DNA from: Alphaproteobacteria bacterium
Lineage (GTDB): Bacteria > Pseudomonadota > Alphaproteobacteria > UBA2136 > UBA6156
Length of the DNA stretch: 5,500 bases
Reading direction: 5' to 3'
NCBI GenBank assembly: GCA_027490875.1
Contig: JAIXXE010000031.1
Location: 1-5,500 of the forward strand
The notes below the pieces were generated by a model that was not told the origin of the DNA, did not search any database, and saw only the letters and a program-made list of their open reading frames with translations. The translations under genes and the position numbers were made by a program. Position 1 is the first letter of the stretch, and each line of letters begins with the position of its first letter. Of this stretch, positions 1-5,500 are shown piece by piece.

Positions 1-663
1 CTGGAAAATAACAAGAGCGTGGTGGTGAAGGTGAACGATCGTGGCCCGTTTGCGCGTGGCCGGATTATCGACCTTTCCTATGCATCGGCACAAAGTTTGG
101 GAATGGTTAATCACGGAACAGCGCCGGTGCGGATAGAGGCCATGGGAGGAGCCTTCCACGGCGATGGCCGCGACGGCTGGCTTAGCACGGCCGAACGCTC
201 GCGCCGTGCGGTGCCCATGGGGCGTAACGACGAAATTGCCGAAACTCTCCCCACCGTGGTGCCTGCCACCACCGAGGAGGAGGAACTGCCACCGCTTGAT
301 GCGGCGGCCGCCAAAGCCAACCAAAAGGAATTACGCGACCTTGGCGTGCCCGACCCCGACCCCGCCATTCCCGCCCCGCCTGCTTACGAACAGCGTGTGT
401 TCACCGATGAAACACCGCTGGCCAATACCTTGGTGTATGTGCAGGTGGGCGCGTTTGGCGAAGCCAATCGTGCTGCAGCTGAACAGCTAAGGTTGAAGGA
501 ATTTTACCCTACCGCGCACCTGTCGGTCATTCCGGCAAACAATGGCCAGAGTTTGAGTCGCGTGCGGGTAGGGCCATTCCGCAGCGTGGCCGATGCCGAG
601 GAGGCCTTGCGTAAAGTTCAGGCTACCTGGCCCACCGCGCAGATTAAGGTGGAACGGCGCTAG
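1..663 (+). CDS. rlpA: RlpA-family septal ring lytic transglycosylase, C-terminal part (5' end outside window)
   Basis: The reading frame is open from base 1, so the gene begins upstream; 220 residues are visible. Residues 1-47 are the end of a double-psi beta-barrel domain, with the family signature NDRGPF (12-17) followed by GRIIDLS (20-26) and a closing VRIEAMG strand. The Asp in NDRGPF is a conserved residue of the presumed active site. Residues about 50-140 form a low-complexity linker with an acidic run (TEEEE) and many prolines. Residues about 143-218 are a SPOR domain (YVQVGAF start, SRVRVGPF core), which in this family binds peptidoglycan stripped of stem peptides at division sites. 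RlpA proteins are usually outer-membrane lipoproteins or exported; the signal peptide or lipobox would lie upstream and cannot be checked. In characterised members the enzyme cleaves naked glycan strands, but activity varies between species. The neighbouring carboxypeptidase gene fits a cell-wall role. A GTG at 19 is internal and is not the true start. Confidence 0.93.
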   Translation: MENNKSVVVKVNDRGPFARGRIIDLSYASAQSLGMVNHGTAPVRIEAMGGAFHGDGRDGWLSTAERSRRAVPMGRNDEIAETLPTVVPATTEEEELPPLDAAAAKANQKELRDLGVPDPDPAIPAPPAYEQRVFTDETPLANTLVYVQVGAFGEANRAAAEQLRLKEFYPTAHLSVIPANNGQSLSRVRVGPFRSVADAEEALRKVQATWPTAQIKVERR

Positions 664-703
664 CCCAACCCCGTTGTTCAGCCGCGCTTAATTTACGGCC
701 AGA

Positions 704-732
704 TGCCTTGCCTGCGGGGTAACGACAAGGCA
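704..732 (+). repeat. Small palindrome / stem-loop upstream of the carboxypeptidase gene
   Basis: TGCCTTG at 704-710 is perfectly complementary to CAAGGCA at 726-732, giving a 7-bp stem with a 15-base loop. The 3' arm contains AAGG, the only Shine-Dalgarno-like sequence before the next gene, so the stem could mask ribosome binding. There is no following T run, so it does not look like an intrinsic terminator. A related hairpin with nearly the same arms lies at 2571-2589. Function is inferred only. Confidence 0.45.
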
Positions 733-743
733 CAGTGGCGGCC

Positions 744-1886
744 ATGAAATACTTTGTAACTCTTTTGGCGTTCCTGTTGCCGGTGGCTGTGGTGGCTCAG
801 GAAATTTCGGCAACGGCGGCAACCAGCCCCACCCGCCCGCAGGCGCTGTTTGTGTTGCACCCGCAAACGGGGACGGTGGTGGAAACCATCAATGGTGACG
901 TACGCATGGGGCCTGCCAGCCTAACCAAAATGATGACGCTGTACCTGCTTTTTGATGCCTTGAAAGCAGGTGATTTGACACTTTCGACCACCATTCCGGT
1001 TTCGGAAAAGGCCTGGCGGGCAGGGGGCAGTAAAATGTTCATTGAGGTGGGCAAGCAAATCCCCGTTGCAGATCTCATTCGCGGGATTGCGATTGTGAGC
1101 GGGAACGACGCCTGCATCGCAGTAGCCGAGCATTTGGGGGGGACTGAAGAAGGCTTTGCCCAATTGATGAATAAAAAAGCGGCCGAATTGGGTATGACGG
1201 GAAGCCATTTTGTGAACGCCAGCGGCCTGCCTGACCCCAACCAGTACACCACCGCCCACGATATGGCCCGCTTGCTGACGGCCATCTTTCGCGACTTCCC
1301 CGCTTACAAACATTTCATGGCCGAGCAGGAGTTTACTTTTAACAATATCCGCCAACAAAACCGTAACCGCCTGCTGGGTATGAATGTAGGCATCGATGCC
1401 AGCAAGACCGGCCATACTGAAGACAGCGGCTTCCATTTGGCCAGCACCGCTACCCAAAATGGTGACCGTTTGGTGGTGGTGGTGATGGGGGCCAGCGGCT
1501 TTGCCGAGCGTGAAGGGCGCACGTTGCAGGCCTTCCGTAACACCTTTGCGCTCTATACACCCAAAGTGGTGGCAACGGCTGGCGAGCCCGTGGTGCGTGA
1601 TGTGCCCGTGTGGCACGGCGCAGCCAACAGCGTGAACCTAACTGTGGCTGAGGATGTGGCGGCCTATGTTTCTAAGGCCAATGTAGAAGGTGTGAAGGTG
1701 GAGGCCAAGTACAATGCGCCTTTAAGCGCCCCCTTGGCCGCCGACCAGCCCAGCGGCGAACTGGTGGTCACGCTGCCCAACGGCGAAACGCAGACCTACG
1801 GACTGATACCCGCGCAACCGGTTGAGCAGGCTGGCTTCTTCAAGCGTTGGTGGCAGAGCCTGCTGCGGTTGGTAGGGCTTTGGTAA
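744..1886 (+). CDS. dacA: D-alanyl-D-alanine carboxypeptidase, PBP5/6 (DacA/DacC) family
   Basis: This gene encodes a 380-residue low-molecular-weight penicillin-binding protein that removes the terminal D-Ala from peptidoglycan stem peptides in the periplasm. All three S11 peptidase motifs are present: SLTK (Ser59 nucleophile, Lys62), SGN (119-121) and KTG (221-223). They are supported by the NASGLPDPNQYTTAHDMA-type segment (158-174) and the HTEDSGF segment after KTG. Residues 1-18 form a signal peptide with a hydrophobic core and a likely cut after VVA, before Gln19. Residues about 275-355 are the C-terminal PBP5-associated beta domain. The last 18 residues, rich in Phe, Trp, Lys and Arg, form the amphipathic anchor typical of these enzymes. 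Length is normal for the family. The ATG at 744 gives a compact signal peptide; a GTG at 735, 4 bases after AAGG, would add only three residues and cannot be excluded. The stop codon overlaps the next start, implying translational coupling. dacA and dacC cannot be told apart from sequence alone. Confidence 0.95.
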   Translation: MKYFVTLLAFLLPVAVVAQEISATAATSPTRPQALFVLHPQTGTVVETINGDVRMGPASLTKMMTLYLLFDALKAGDLTLSTTIPVSEKAWRAGGSKMFIEVGKQIPVADLIRGIAIVSGNDACIAVAEHLGGTEEGFAQLMNKKAAELGMTGSHFVNASGLPDPNQYTTAHDMARLLTAIFRDFPAYKHFMAEQEFTFNNIRQQNRNRLLGMNVGIDASKTGHTEDSGFHLASTATQNGDRLVVVVMGASGFAEREGRTLQAFRNTFALYTPKVVATAGEPVVRDVPVWHGAANSVNLTVAEDVAAYVSKANVEGVKVEAKYNAPLSAPLAADQPSGELVVTLPNGETQTYGLIPAQPVEQAGFFKRWWQSLLRLVGLW

Positions 1887-2533
1887 TGCAGGCGCGCTAT
1901 ATCGGGATAGACAGTGCCGACGGGGCGGGGAAGGACTTTCAGGCCGATTTGCTGGTGAAGGCCTTTGCCACTGCCACCATCCCCTGCGTGATTGTGAATG
2001 AACCCAAGGCGACTGAGGACGGCAGTACCCTTTACCGCATGGCCACCGAAGGGGAACAGCACCGTTGGAATGGTTTTGCCGAGGCCTGTTTGTGGTCGGC
2101 AGCACGCAGCAAAGCGAATCTTGACGTCATTCAGCCAGCATTGGCCAATAATGTGTGGGTGATTACGCACCGCACGCCCTTAACTACCATTGCCTATCAG
2201 GGCTATGGGCGAGGCACCGACATTGCCTTGATGCGCCAGATGCAACAGGCGGCCGCACCCTGTTGGCCCGATATGTTTATGTTGCTCGATCAAGACCCAG
2301 CAATTGGCATGGCCCGCAAGGAAGCCCAAAAGGGCAGCGCGAACCTTGATAGATTCGAGCGCGAAGGGTTGCAGCTGCAACAGCGGGTGCGGGATGGCCT
2401 GTTGGCCGAGGTAAAACTCCAGCCAGCGCCCTTTGTGGTGATTGATGCCAGCCAATCCAAGAGCGCCGTTCATCATGCTATTTTGACCGAGCTTAACACC
2501 CGCTTTGGGCTGGGTTTATTGCCAGTGCTGTAG
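1886..2533 (+). CDS. tmk: Thymidylate kinase (dTMP kinase) homologue with non-consensus active-site motifs
   Basis: This gene encodes a 215-residue protein of normal Tmk length that would phosphorylate dTMP to dTDP in the cytoplasm. It aligns with the family end to end. Features are the P-loop region (IDSADGAGKD, 8-17), an EP motif (39-40), the helix SAARSKANLDVIQPALANN (71-89), the strand plus R96, YQGYGRG (104-110), LLDQDP (133-138), a LID-like DRFE (155-158), QRVRDGLL and a final IDAS. Several hallmark residues differ. The Walker A glycine is Ser10 and the Ser/Thr after GK is Asp17. The usual REPGGT reads NEPKAT (38-43). The DR[YH] motif reads HRT (95-97). The frame is intact, so this is divergence rather than breakage. 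The ATG at 1886 is used because it forms a TAATG overlap with the upstream stop and starts just before the first beta strand; an upstream GTG at 1847 would lie inside the carboxypeptidase gene. Family assignment is firm, but catalytic activity and substrate are less certain. Confidence 0.85.
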   Translation: MQARYIGIDSADGAGKDFQADLLVKAFATATIPCVIVNEPKATEDGSTLYRMATEGEQHRWNGFAEACLWSAARSKANLDVIQPALANNVWVITHRTPLTTIAYQGYGRGTDIALMRQMQQAAAPCWPDMFMLLDQDPAIGMARKEAQKGSANLDRFEREGLQLQQRVRDGLLAEVKLQPAPFVVIDASQSKSAVHHAILTELNTRFGLGLLPVL

Positions 2534-2534
2534 G

Positions 2535-2553
2535 CGTGGGTTGGTCCGCGTTT
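2535..2553 (+). terminator. Weak possible terminator hairpin after tmk
   Basis: CGTGG (2535-2539) can pair with CCGCG (2546-2550), including one G-U pair, around a 6-base loop, and is followed by TTT. The stem is short and the T run is minimal, so termination here would be inefficient. It is listed because a promoter candidate for holB follows. Confidence 0.2.
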
Positions 2554-2570
2554 CCTGCGCACTCCTGGGT

Positions 2571-2589
2571 TGCCGTGAATGACAAGGCA
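2571..2589 (+). repeat. Second copy of the small intergenic palindrome
   Basis: TGCCGTG (2571-2577) and CAAGGCA (2583-2589) form a 7-bp stem with one G/A mismatch and a 5-base AATGA loop. The 3' half (AATGACAAGGCA) matches the 3' half of the hairpin at 704-732 (AACGACAAGGCA) at 11 of 12 positions. The 5' arms differ at one base. The two copies differ mainly by ten extra loop bases in the first. The element also overlaps the proposed -35 box of holB. Confidence 0.4.
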
Positions 2590-2607
2590 GATTGTTTAGG
2601 CTAGACT
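2579..2607 (+). promoter_or_regulatory. Candidate sigma-70-type promoter for holB-tatD-4258
   Basis: ATGACA at 2579-2584 matches the -35 consensus TTGACA at five of six positions. TAGACT at 2602-2607 matches TATAAT at four of six, and the spacing is the ideal 17 bases. Transcription would begin at about 2613-2615, on or next to the holB start codon, implying a leaderless or nearly leaderless message. This is a pattern match only. Confidence 0.4.
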
Positions 2608-2612
2608 AGGGC

Positions 2613-3476
2613 ATGTTTACCCAAACCCTTGGCCACAGCGCCGTTCAAGCCCAGTTGGCGCAGCTGTTGGCTGTGGGGAAGTTCCCCCACGCAGTGCTGC
2701 TGCACGGGCCGCTGGGCGTTGGCAAGGCAACCTTGGCACGGTGGGTGGCGGCGCGGTTGCTGTGTGGTGCCGCCGCTGGTGATAGTCGCAACCCCTTAAC
2801 CCCCGATCGTACCTCGGCCTTATGGGCCCAGTTGCAGGCGGGCAGCTGCCCCGATTTTCATACCCTGAGCATTCCGGAAAAGAAAAAGAGCATTGGGGTC
2901 GATGAAGTGCGGGCGTTGCTCGAGACACTGCTGCGCAGCAGCGACCATGCCCGCGTGGTGGTGGTTGATGCGTTGGATGCCGTGACGCCAGACGGCGCTA
3001 ATACCTTGCTTAAAACGCTGGAAGAACCACGGCCGGGGATTTATTTTGTGTTGGTGTGCCACCAGTTAGGTTTGGTGTTGCCTACCATTAAAAGTCGTTG
3101 CCGGCTTATGAAGATGGGCCTGCTGAGCGATAACGAAACCGCAGCGGTGCTGGCCGCACAAGGGGCGCCGATGGAGGACGCTTCACTGGCGGCAGGGCGC
3201 CCGGGGGTGTGGCTGGGGTATTCGGCGGCGCAAAAGGCTGCGCGTAGCGCGCTGCAACAGGGCCAGTTGCCAGCGGCCAATACTCCCCAACTGCTCGATT
3301 TTTTGCAGCAGGCCCTGCAAGATTTACCACCGCAGCTGGCGGTGGCCGGAGTTTACCAGCAGCTTGGTGTGTTAAGGCGCCAGCAGGCCACGCTTAACCT
3401 GCCTGCCGCTTTAGTGCACGAGCAGGCGTTGGCCTTGGTTCAACCATGGTTTGCCCAAGCCCAGCATGCTGATTGA
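2613..3476 (+). CDS. holB: DNA polymerase III delta' subunit (clamp-loader)
   Basis: This gene encodes a 287-residue AAA+ protein. Delta' is the stator of the clamp loader that opens and loads the beta sliding clamp for the replicative polymerase. Visible features are FPHAVLLHGPLGVGKATLA (24-42), a P-loop with GKA instead of GK[ST], then VVVVDALDAV (115-124) at the Walker B position. NTLLKTLEEP (130-139) is highly typical of the DnaX/delta' group, and PTIKSRCRLM (157-166) contains the SRC motif that carries the arginine finger. A helical C-terminal region, rich in Gln, Ala and Leu, follows. The four-cysteine zinc site of many clamp-loader proteins is not seen. The protein is a little shorter than many delta' subunits, with the loss in the C-terminal part. 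No convincing ribosome site precedes the ATG: AGG lies only 2 bases away, which fits the leaderless promoter idea. The gene's end overlaps tatD, so the two are probably co-translated. Confidence 0.92.
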   Translation: MFTQTLGHSAVQAQLAQLLAVGKFPHAVLLHGPLGVGKATLARWVAARLLCGAAAGDSRNPLTPDRTSALWAQLQAGSCPDFHTLSIPEKKKSIGVDEVRALLETLLRSSDHARVVVVDALDAVTPDGANTLLKTLEEPRPGIYFVLVCHQLGLVLPTIKSRCRLMKMGLLSDNETAAVLAAQGAPMEDASLAAGRPGVWLGYSAAQKAARSALQQGQLPAANTPQLLDFLQQALQDLPPQLAVAGVYQQLGVLRRQQATLNLPAALVHEQALALVQPWFAQAQHAD

Positions 3477-4242
3477 CACCCACGCGCACCCGTTGCATCG
3501 GCTGTATGCCGACGTGCCCGCGTTGGCGGTGGCTGATTATTTAAATCAGGCCAAGGCAGCAGGGGTTGGGTTGGTGTTGGGCGTAGCCTGCCGCCGTGAG
3601 GAATGGGCCCCTATGCTGGACGTAGCCGCACAGAATGAGGCGTTGCGCGTGATTGCAGGCATACACCCCCACGATGCCGATGAGGCCGTAACCGAGACCG
3701 AGCTGGTTGGTTTGGCCACCAGCCCTTTGGTGGTGGCATTGGGCGAAACGGGCTTCGATTTTTATTATGACAACCTGCCCGATCTTGCCACGCAGGAGGC
3801 GAGTTTCCGGCGGCACTGCACCGTGGCCTTGACGCACGGGCTGCCCGTGGTGATTCATACCCGCAATGCTGACGCCGATACCGTGCGGGTGTTGCGCGAC
3901 TACCCCGGCCTTGCTTTTGTGCTGCATTGCTTCAGTGGTAGCCCATGGTTGGCCGAGCAGGGCTTGGCGTTGGGCGGATACCTTAGTTTCAGCGGTATGC
4001 TAACCTTTGGCAAAAAGAGTGCCGAACTGTGCGAGATTGCCACCCAAGCTCCGCGCGACCGGGTATTGCTGGAAACCGATGCCCCCTACTTGGCACCCGC
4101 GCCGCAGCGTGGGCAGCGTAATGACAGCAGCCTGCTGCCCCATACGGCCACGGCGTTGGCCACCATGTGGCAATGTAACACAGCCGAGGTTGCGGAATTA
4201 ACCACCACCAATGCGCGCCGCTTGTTTACGCGCTTGGCTTAG
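3466..4242 (+). CDS. tatD: TatD-family metal-dependent deoxyribonuclease/hydrolase
   Basis: This gene encodes a 258-residue cytoplasmic TIM-barrel enzyme of the amidohydrolase-like TatD family. Characterised members are divalent-metal nucleases (3'-5' exonuclease activity on DNA or RNA), and the exact role of this one is unknown. All expected metal ligands are visible: His6 and His8 in IDTHAH, Glu94 in ALGETGFDFYYD, His131 in VVIHTRNAD, His154 in VLHCFSG and Asp205 in LLETDAPYLAP. The IHPHD motif (66-70), the RGQRND segment and the terminal TTTNARRLF are also standard. Length is normal. The ATG at 3466 is chosen because it places IDTHAH at the very N-terminus as in the family; a TTG at 3451 would add five residues. 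The start lies 11 bases inside the end of holB with no clear ribosome site, so translation is probably coupled to holB. In related genomes metG often separates these two genes; here it does not. Confidence 0.95.
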   Translation: MLIDTHAHPLHRLYADVPALAVADYLNQAKAAGVGLVLGVACRREEWAPMLDVAAQNEALRVIAGIHPHDADEAVTETELVGLATSPLVVALGETGFDFYYDNLPDLATQEASFRRHCTVALTHGLPVVIHTRNADADTVRVLRDYPGLAFVLHCFSGSPWLAEQGLALGGYLSFSGMLTFGKKSAELCEIATQAPRDRVLLETDAPYLAPAPQRGQRNDSSLLPHTATALATMWQCNTAEVAELTTTNARRLFTRLA

Positions 4243-4257
4243 GGCAGAGTTAAGGCA

Positions 4258-5394
4258 ATGGCGAAGCAACAGCACAATGGTAAACAGGGTAAAGGCACCC
4301 TTGGGTCGGTCTTTGGGGCGCTTTCCGGCGCTTTAGACGACATTGTAAGTGAAGTGAAACAAGACCTTAAAGAGATGACGCCGGAGTCGGCCAAGCCACT
4401 TTCGGCCCGTCAGAAACTGATGCAAGAGGCCAATCAGCGCAGCCAACAGATGGCCGACCCAAGCATGGGGCTGATGATGGGTGATGAACCCGGTCAGGGC
4501 CCGGCCCCTGCCGCCCCTGCTGTGGCCAATGCGGGGATGCCGGTTGGGAACCTTTGGCACCTGTTGCGGCAACCGGGGAAGCAAGCGCAACTGCGGACTG
4601 ACGCAGTGTATCAGGCCCTTACTTCGGCGGATGTAGAAAGCTACGCCAAGGCGCTCAGCAGCGAAACGCAGGCCCCCTTTACGCTGGGCATTATCGCGGC
4701 CAACGTGAATGCGCTTACGGCCGATGAATGGCAAGAACGCCCGCCGCCCGACCTGCTGATACAGACTTTGCTCAGGGCGGTTCAGTTTGAACCAAGGCTG
4801 TTTGGGGCCATTGGGGCGGGGCCACGCCAGCTTTGGGCCAGCTTGCCGACTTTGGATGATTACTTGGTAACCCTGCTTAACGCCAACCGCAAAATTATTG
4901 CGCTTGGCCCCTTGGGGCTGGATGAGCCTTTTGCGCCCTACACGCTATCCCAACAGCAAGCGCAGTTGGTGTTACAGCTTGAAATTGCATTAGACTTTAA
5001 CATTCCGGCTTTGGTTTATACGCGTAAGTCGGTTGGCCCGTTGGCCGAAGCCTTGGCCCGCGTTGAGCGCCTGCCACCTCTGGTGTACCTGGACCCATTG
5101 CAAGCCGACGAAGATGTCGCGTTGGTTGAACGATTTGGCATGTATGCCCTGATGCGGCCTGAACTTACGACGCCTAACTTTACCGGTAATAACTACTATA
5201 AAACTATTCCTGCCGAGCGCCTCCTGCTCGCCAGCGGCAGCGCGTTGGTAGCACCGCATGGGTTTGCGGGGCATTTTAATCAGCCTAAGTTTTTGGAAAA
5301 TTCGCTTCAGGCTGCAGCTAAAATGCGCGGCCAGGATGCGGCAGCGCTGGGCGCGCAAGCCAGTGTGAATTTGGTCGAGATGTTGCAGTGCTAA
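4258..5394 (+). CDS. TatD-fold protein lacking the metal ligands, with N-terminal extension (putative pseudoenzyme)
   Basis: This is a 378-residue protein I do not recognise by name. Residues about 12-65 look helical and charged, and 78-93 form a Pro/Ala/Gly linker. From about residue 95 to the end it follows the TatD pattern of the gene just upstream. IIALGPLGLD (213-222) matches VVALGETGFD. QQQAQLVLQLEIALDFNIPALVYTR (232-256) matches the segment ending in GLPVVIHTR. RLLLASGSALVAPHG (321-335) matches RVLLETDAPYLAP. The closing segment has Asn371 where TatD has the Asn of TTTNARRLF. In these alignments the ligands change as follows: Glu to Pro218, His to Tyr254, His to Tyr277 and Asp to Gly327. 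The IHPH motif becomes IGAGP. An intact HxH is absent; one His (101) may remain. Metal catalysis is therefore unlikely. The frame is intact and codon use resembles the neighbours, so it is probably expressed. It lies 15 bases after tatD, with AAGG 2 bases and GAG 8 bases before the ATG. Its role is unknown; a binding or regulatory partner of TatD is inference. Confidence 0.75.
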   Translation: MAKQQHNGKQGKGTLGSVFGALSGALDDIVSEVKQDLKEMTPESAKPLSARQKLMQEANQRSQQMADPSMGLMMGDEPGQGPAPAAPAVANAGMPVGNLWHLLRQPGKQAQLRTDAVYQALTSADVESYAKALSSETQAPFTLGIIAANVNALTADEWQERPPPDLLIQTLLRAVQFEPRLFGAIGAGPRQLWASLPTLDDYLVTLLNANRKIIALGPLGLDEPFAPYTLSQQQAQLVLQLEIALDFNIPALVYTRKSVGPLAEALARVERLPPLVYLDPLQADEDVALVERFGMYALMRPELTTPNFTGNNYYKTIPAERLLLASGSALVAPHGFAGHFNQPKFLENSLQAAAKMRGQDAAALGAQASVNLVEMLQC

Positions 5395-5434
5395 GCGCAA
5401 AGGCTCAGGCTAAGGTTTTATCATCACTTTTAAC

Positions 5435-5463
5435 TTGATAGCGGCGTAGAATTCCTCTACACA
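5435..5463 (+). promoter_or_regulatory. Candidate promoter for the tRNA-Pro gene
   Basis: TTGATA (5435-5440) matches the -35 consensus at five of six positions. With 17-base spacing the -10 box would be TACACA (5458-5463), a weak match at three of six. A better -10 match, TAGAAT (5447-5452), lacks a good -35 at the right distance. Either would start transcription a few to about 15 bases before the tRNA. The 80-base gap after the upstream gene shows no obvious terminator hairpin. Confidence 0.3.
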
Positions 5464-5474
5464 CCCCATCAGGT

Positions 5475-5500
5475 CGGGGCGTAGCGCAGCCTGGTAGCGC
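5475..5500 (+). tRNA. tRNA-Pro, 5' part only (truncated by window end)
   Basis: The visible 26 bases fit a tRNA 5' half. The acceptor strand is CGGGGCG (5475-5481), followed by T8 and A9. The D-stem GCGC (5484-5487) pairs with GCGC (5497-5500) across the loop AGCCTGGTA, which carries the conserved A14 and GG. The C at position 1, the GCGCAGCCTGGTAGCGC D-arm and the overall pattern match bacterial proline tRNAs. The anticodon lies beyond the window, so the isoacceptor cannot be read. Confidence 0.82.

Noticed and set aside
1469..1490. GTG/GGT repeat tract as a microsatellite
   Set aside because: It encodes the conserved VVVV strand of the carboxypeptidase and is only a few units long.
921..1616. 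Long minus-strand open frame (231 codons) opposite the carboxypeptidase gene, with a His run
   Set aside because: The plus frame carries complete catalytic motifs. The minus frame has unstructured composition, and its His run is just the complement of the GTG repeat.
1847..1886. Upstream GTG start for tmk adding 13 residues
   Set aside because: It would sit inside the carboxypeptidase gene and add residues before the first strand of the kinase fold. The TAATG junction at 1886 is a typical coupled start.
3451..3465. TTG start for tatD
   Set aside because: The ATG at 3466 puts IDTHAH at the expected position, and TTG is a rarer start with no ribosome site.
2613..3476. GKA in the HolB P-loop as a sign of lost function
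   Set aside because: Delta' subunits do not need ATP hydrolysis, and non-consensus P-loops are common in this family.
4990..5400. Minus-strand open frame of 136 codons at the end of the TatD-like gene
   Set aside because: It is a shadow frame in GC-rich DNA with no recognisable domain or ribosome site, and the plus frame has clear TatD-like segments.
5395..5434. Terminator after the TatD-like gene
   Set aside because: AGGCTCAGGCT is a direct, not inverted, repeat. I find no stable hairpin before the short T run at 5416-5419.
5475..5500. Initiator tRNA-Met instead of tRNA-Pro
   Set aside because: The initiator begins with a CGCGGGG-type acceptor and a different D-arm; here CGGGGCG and GCGCAGCCTGGTAGCGC fit proline tRNA.

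Overview
The window is one strand of ordinary-looking bacterial chromosome: six protein genes and the start of a tRNA gene, all on the + strand and tightly packed. The DNA is fairly GC-rich, and leucine is read mostly by CTG and TTG. The order rlpA - dacA-type carboxypeptidase - tmk - holB - tatD is a familiar alphaproteobacterial chromosomal cluster, so I infer an alphaproteobacterium. I cannot name a genus. There are no insertion sequences, CRISPR arrays, prophage genes or other clear signs of recent transfer.

Layout. Positions 1-663 hold the 3' part of rlpA, a peptidoglycan-binding lytic enzyme with a SPOR domain. After an 80-base gap that contains a hairpin comes a dacA-type D,D-carboxypeptidase (744-1886). 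Its stop codon overlaps the start of a thymidylate kinase homologue (1886-2533) in a TAATG junction. A second gap of 79 bases carries a related small hairpin and a good promoter candidate for holB (2613-3476), which encodes the DNA polymerase III delta' subunit. tatD (3466-4242) overlaps the end of holB. Fifteen bases later comes a 378-residue protein (4258-5394), and then an 80-base gap leads into a tRNA-Pro gene cut by the window edge (5475 onward).

How the genes fit together. rlpA and dacA act on the cell wall in the periplasm. tmk and holB supply dTTP precursors and clamp loading for replication. tatD encodes a metal-dependent nuclease or hydrolase. The cluster therefore mixes envelope and replication housekeeping genes, probably in two transcription units: dacA-tmk (perhaps with rlpA) and holB-tatD-4258.

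Two proteins stand out. The gene at 4258 looks like a second TatD-fold protein whose metal ligands have almost all been replaced, placed directly behind an intact TatD. This is a candidate pseudoenzyme partner with an added N-terminal helical and Pro/Ala-rich arm. The thymidylate kinase homologue sits in the expected place and keeps the overall family pattern, but it departs from consensus at the P-loop, the dTMP-phosphate arginine segment and the DR motif. Two further observations are a matching small palindrome in both larger intergenic gaps and a possible leaderless start for holB. metG, which often lies between holB and tatD in this cluster, is absent here.
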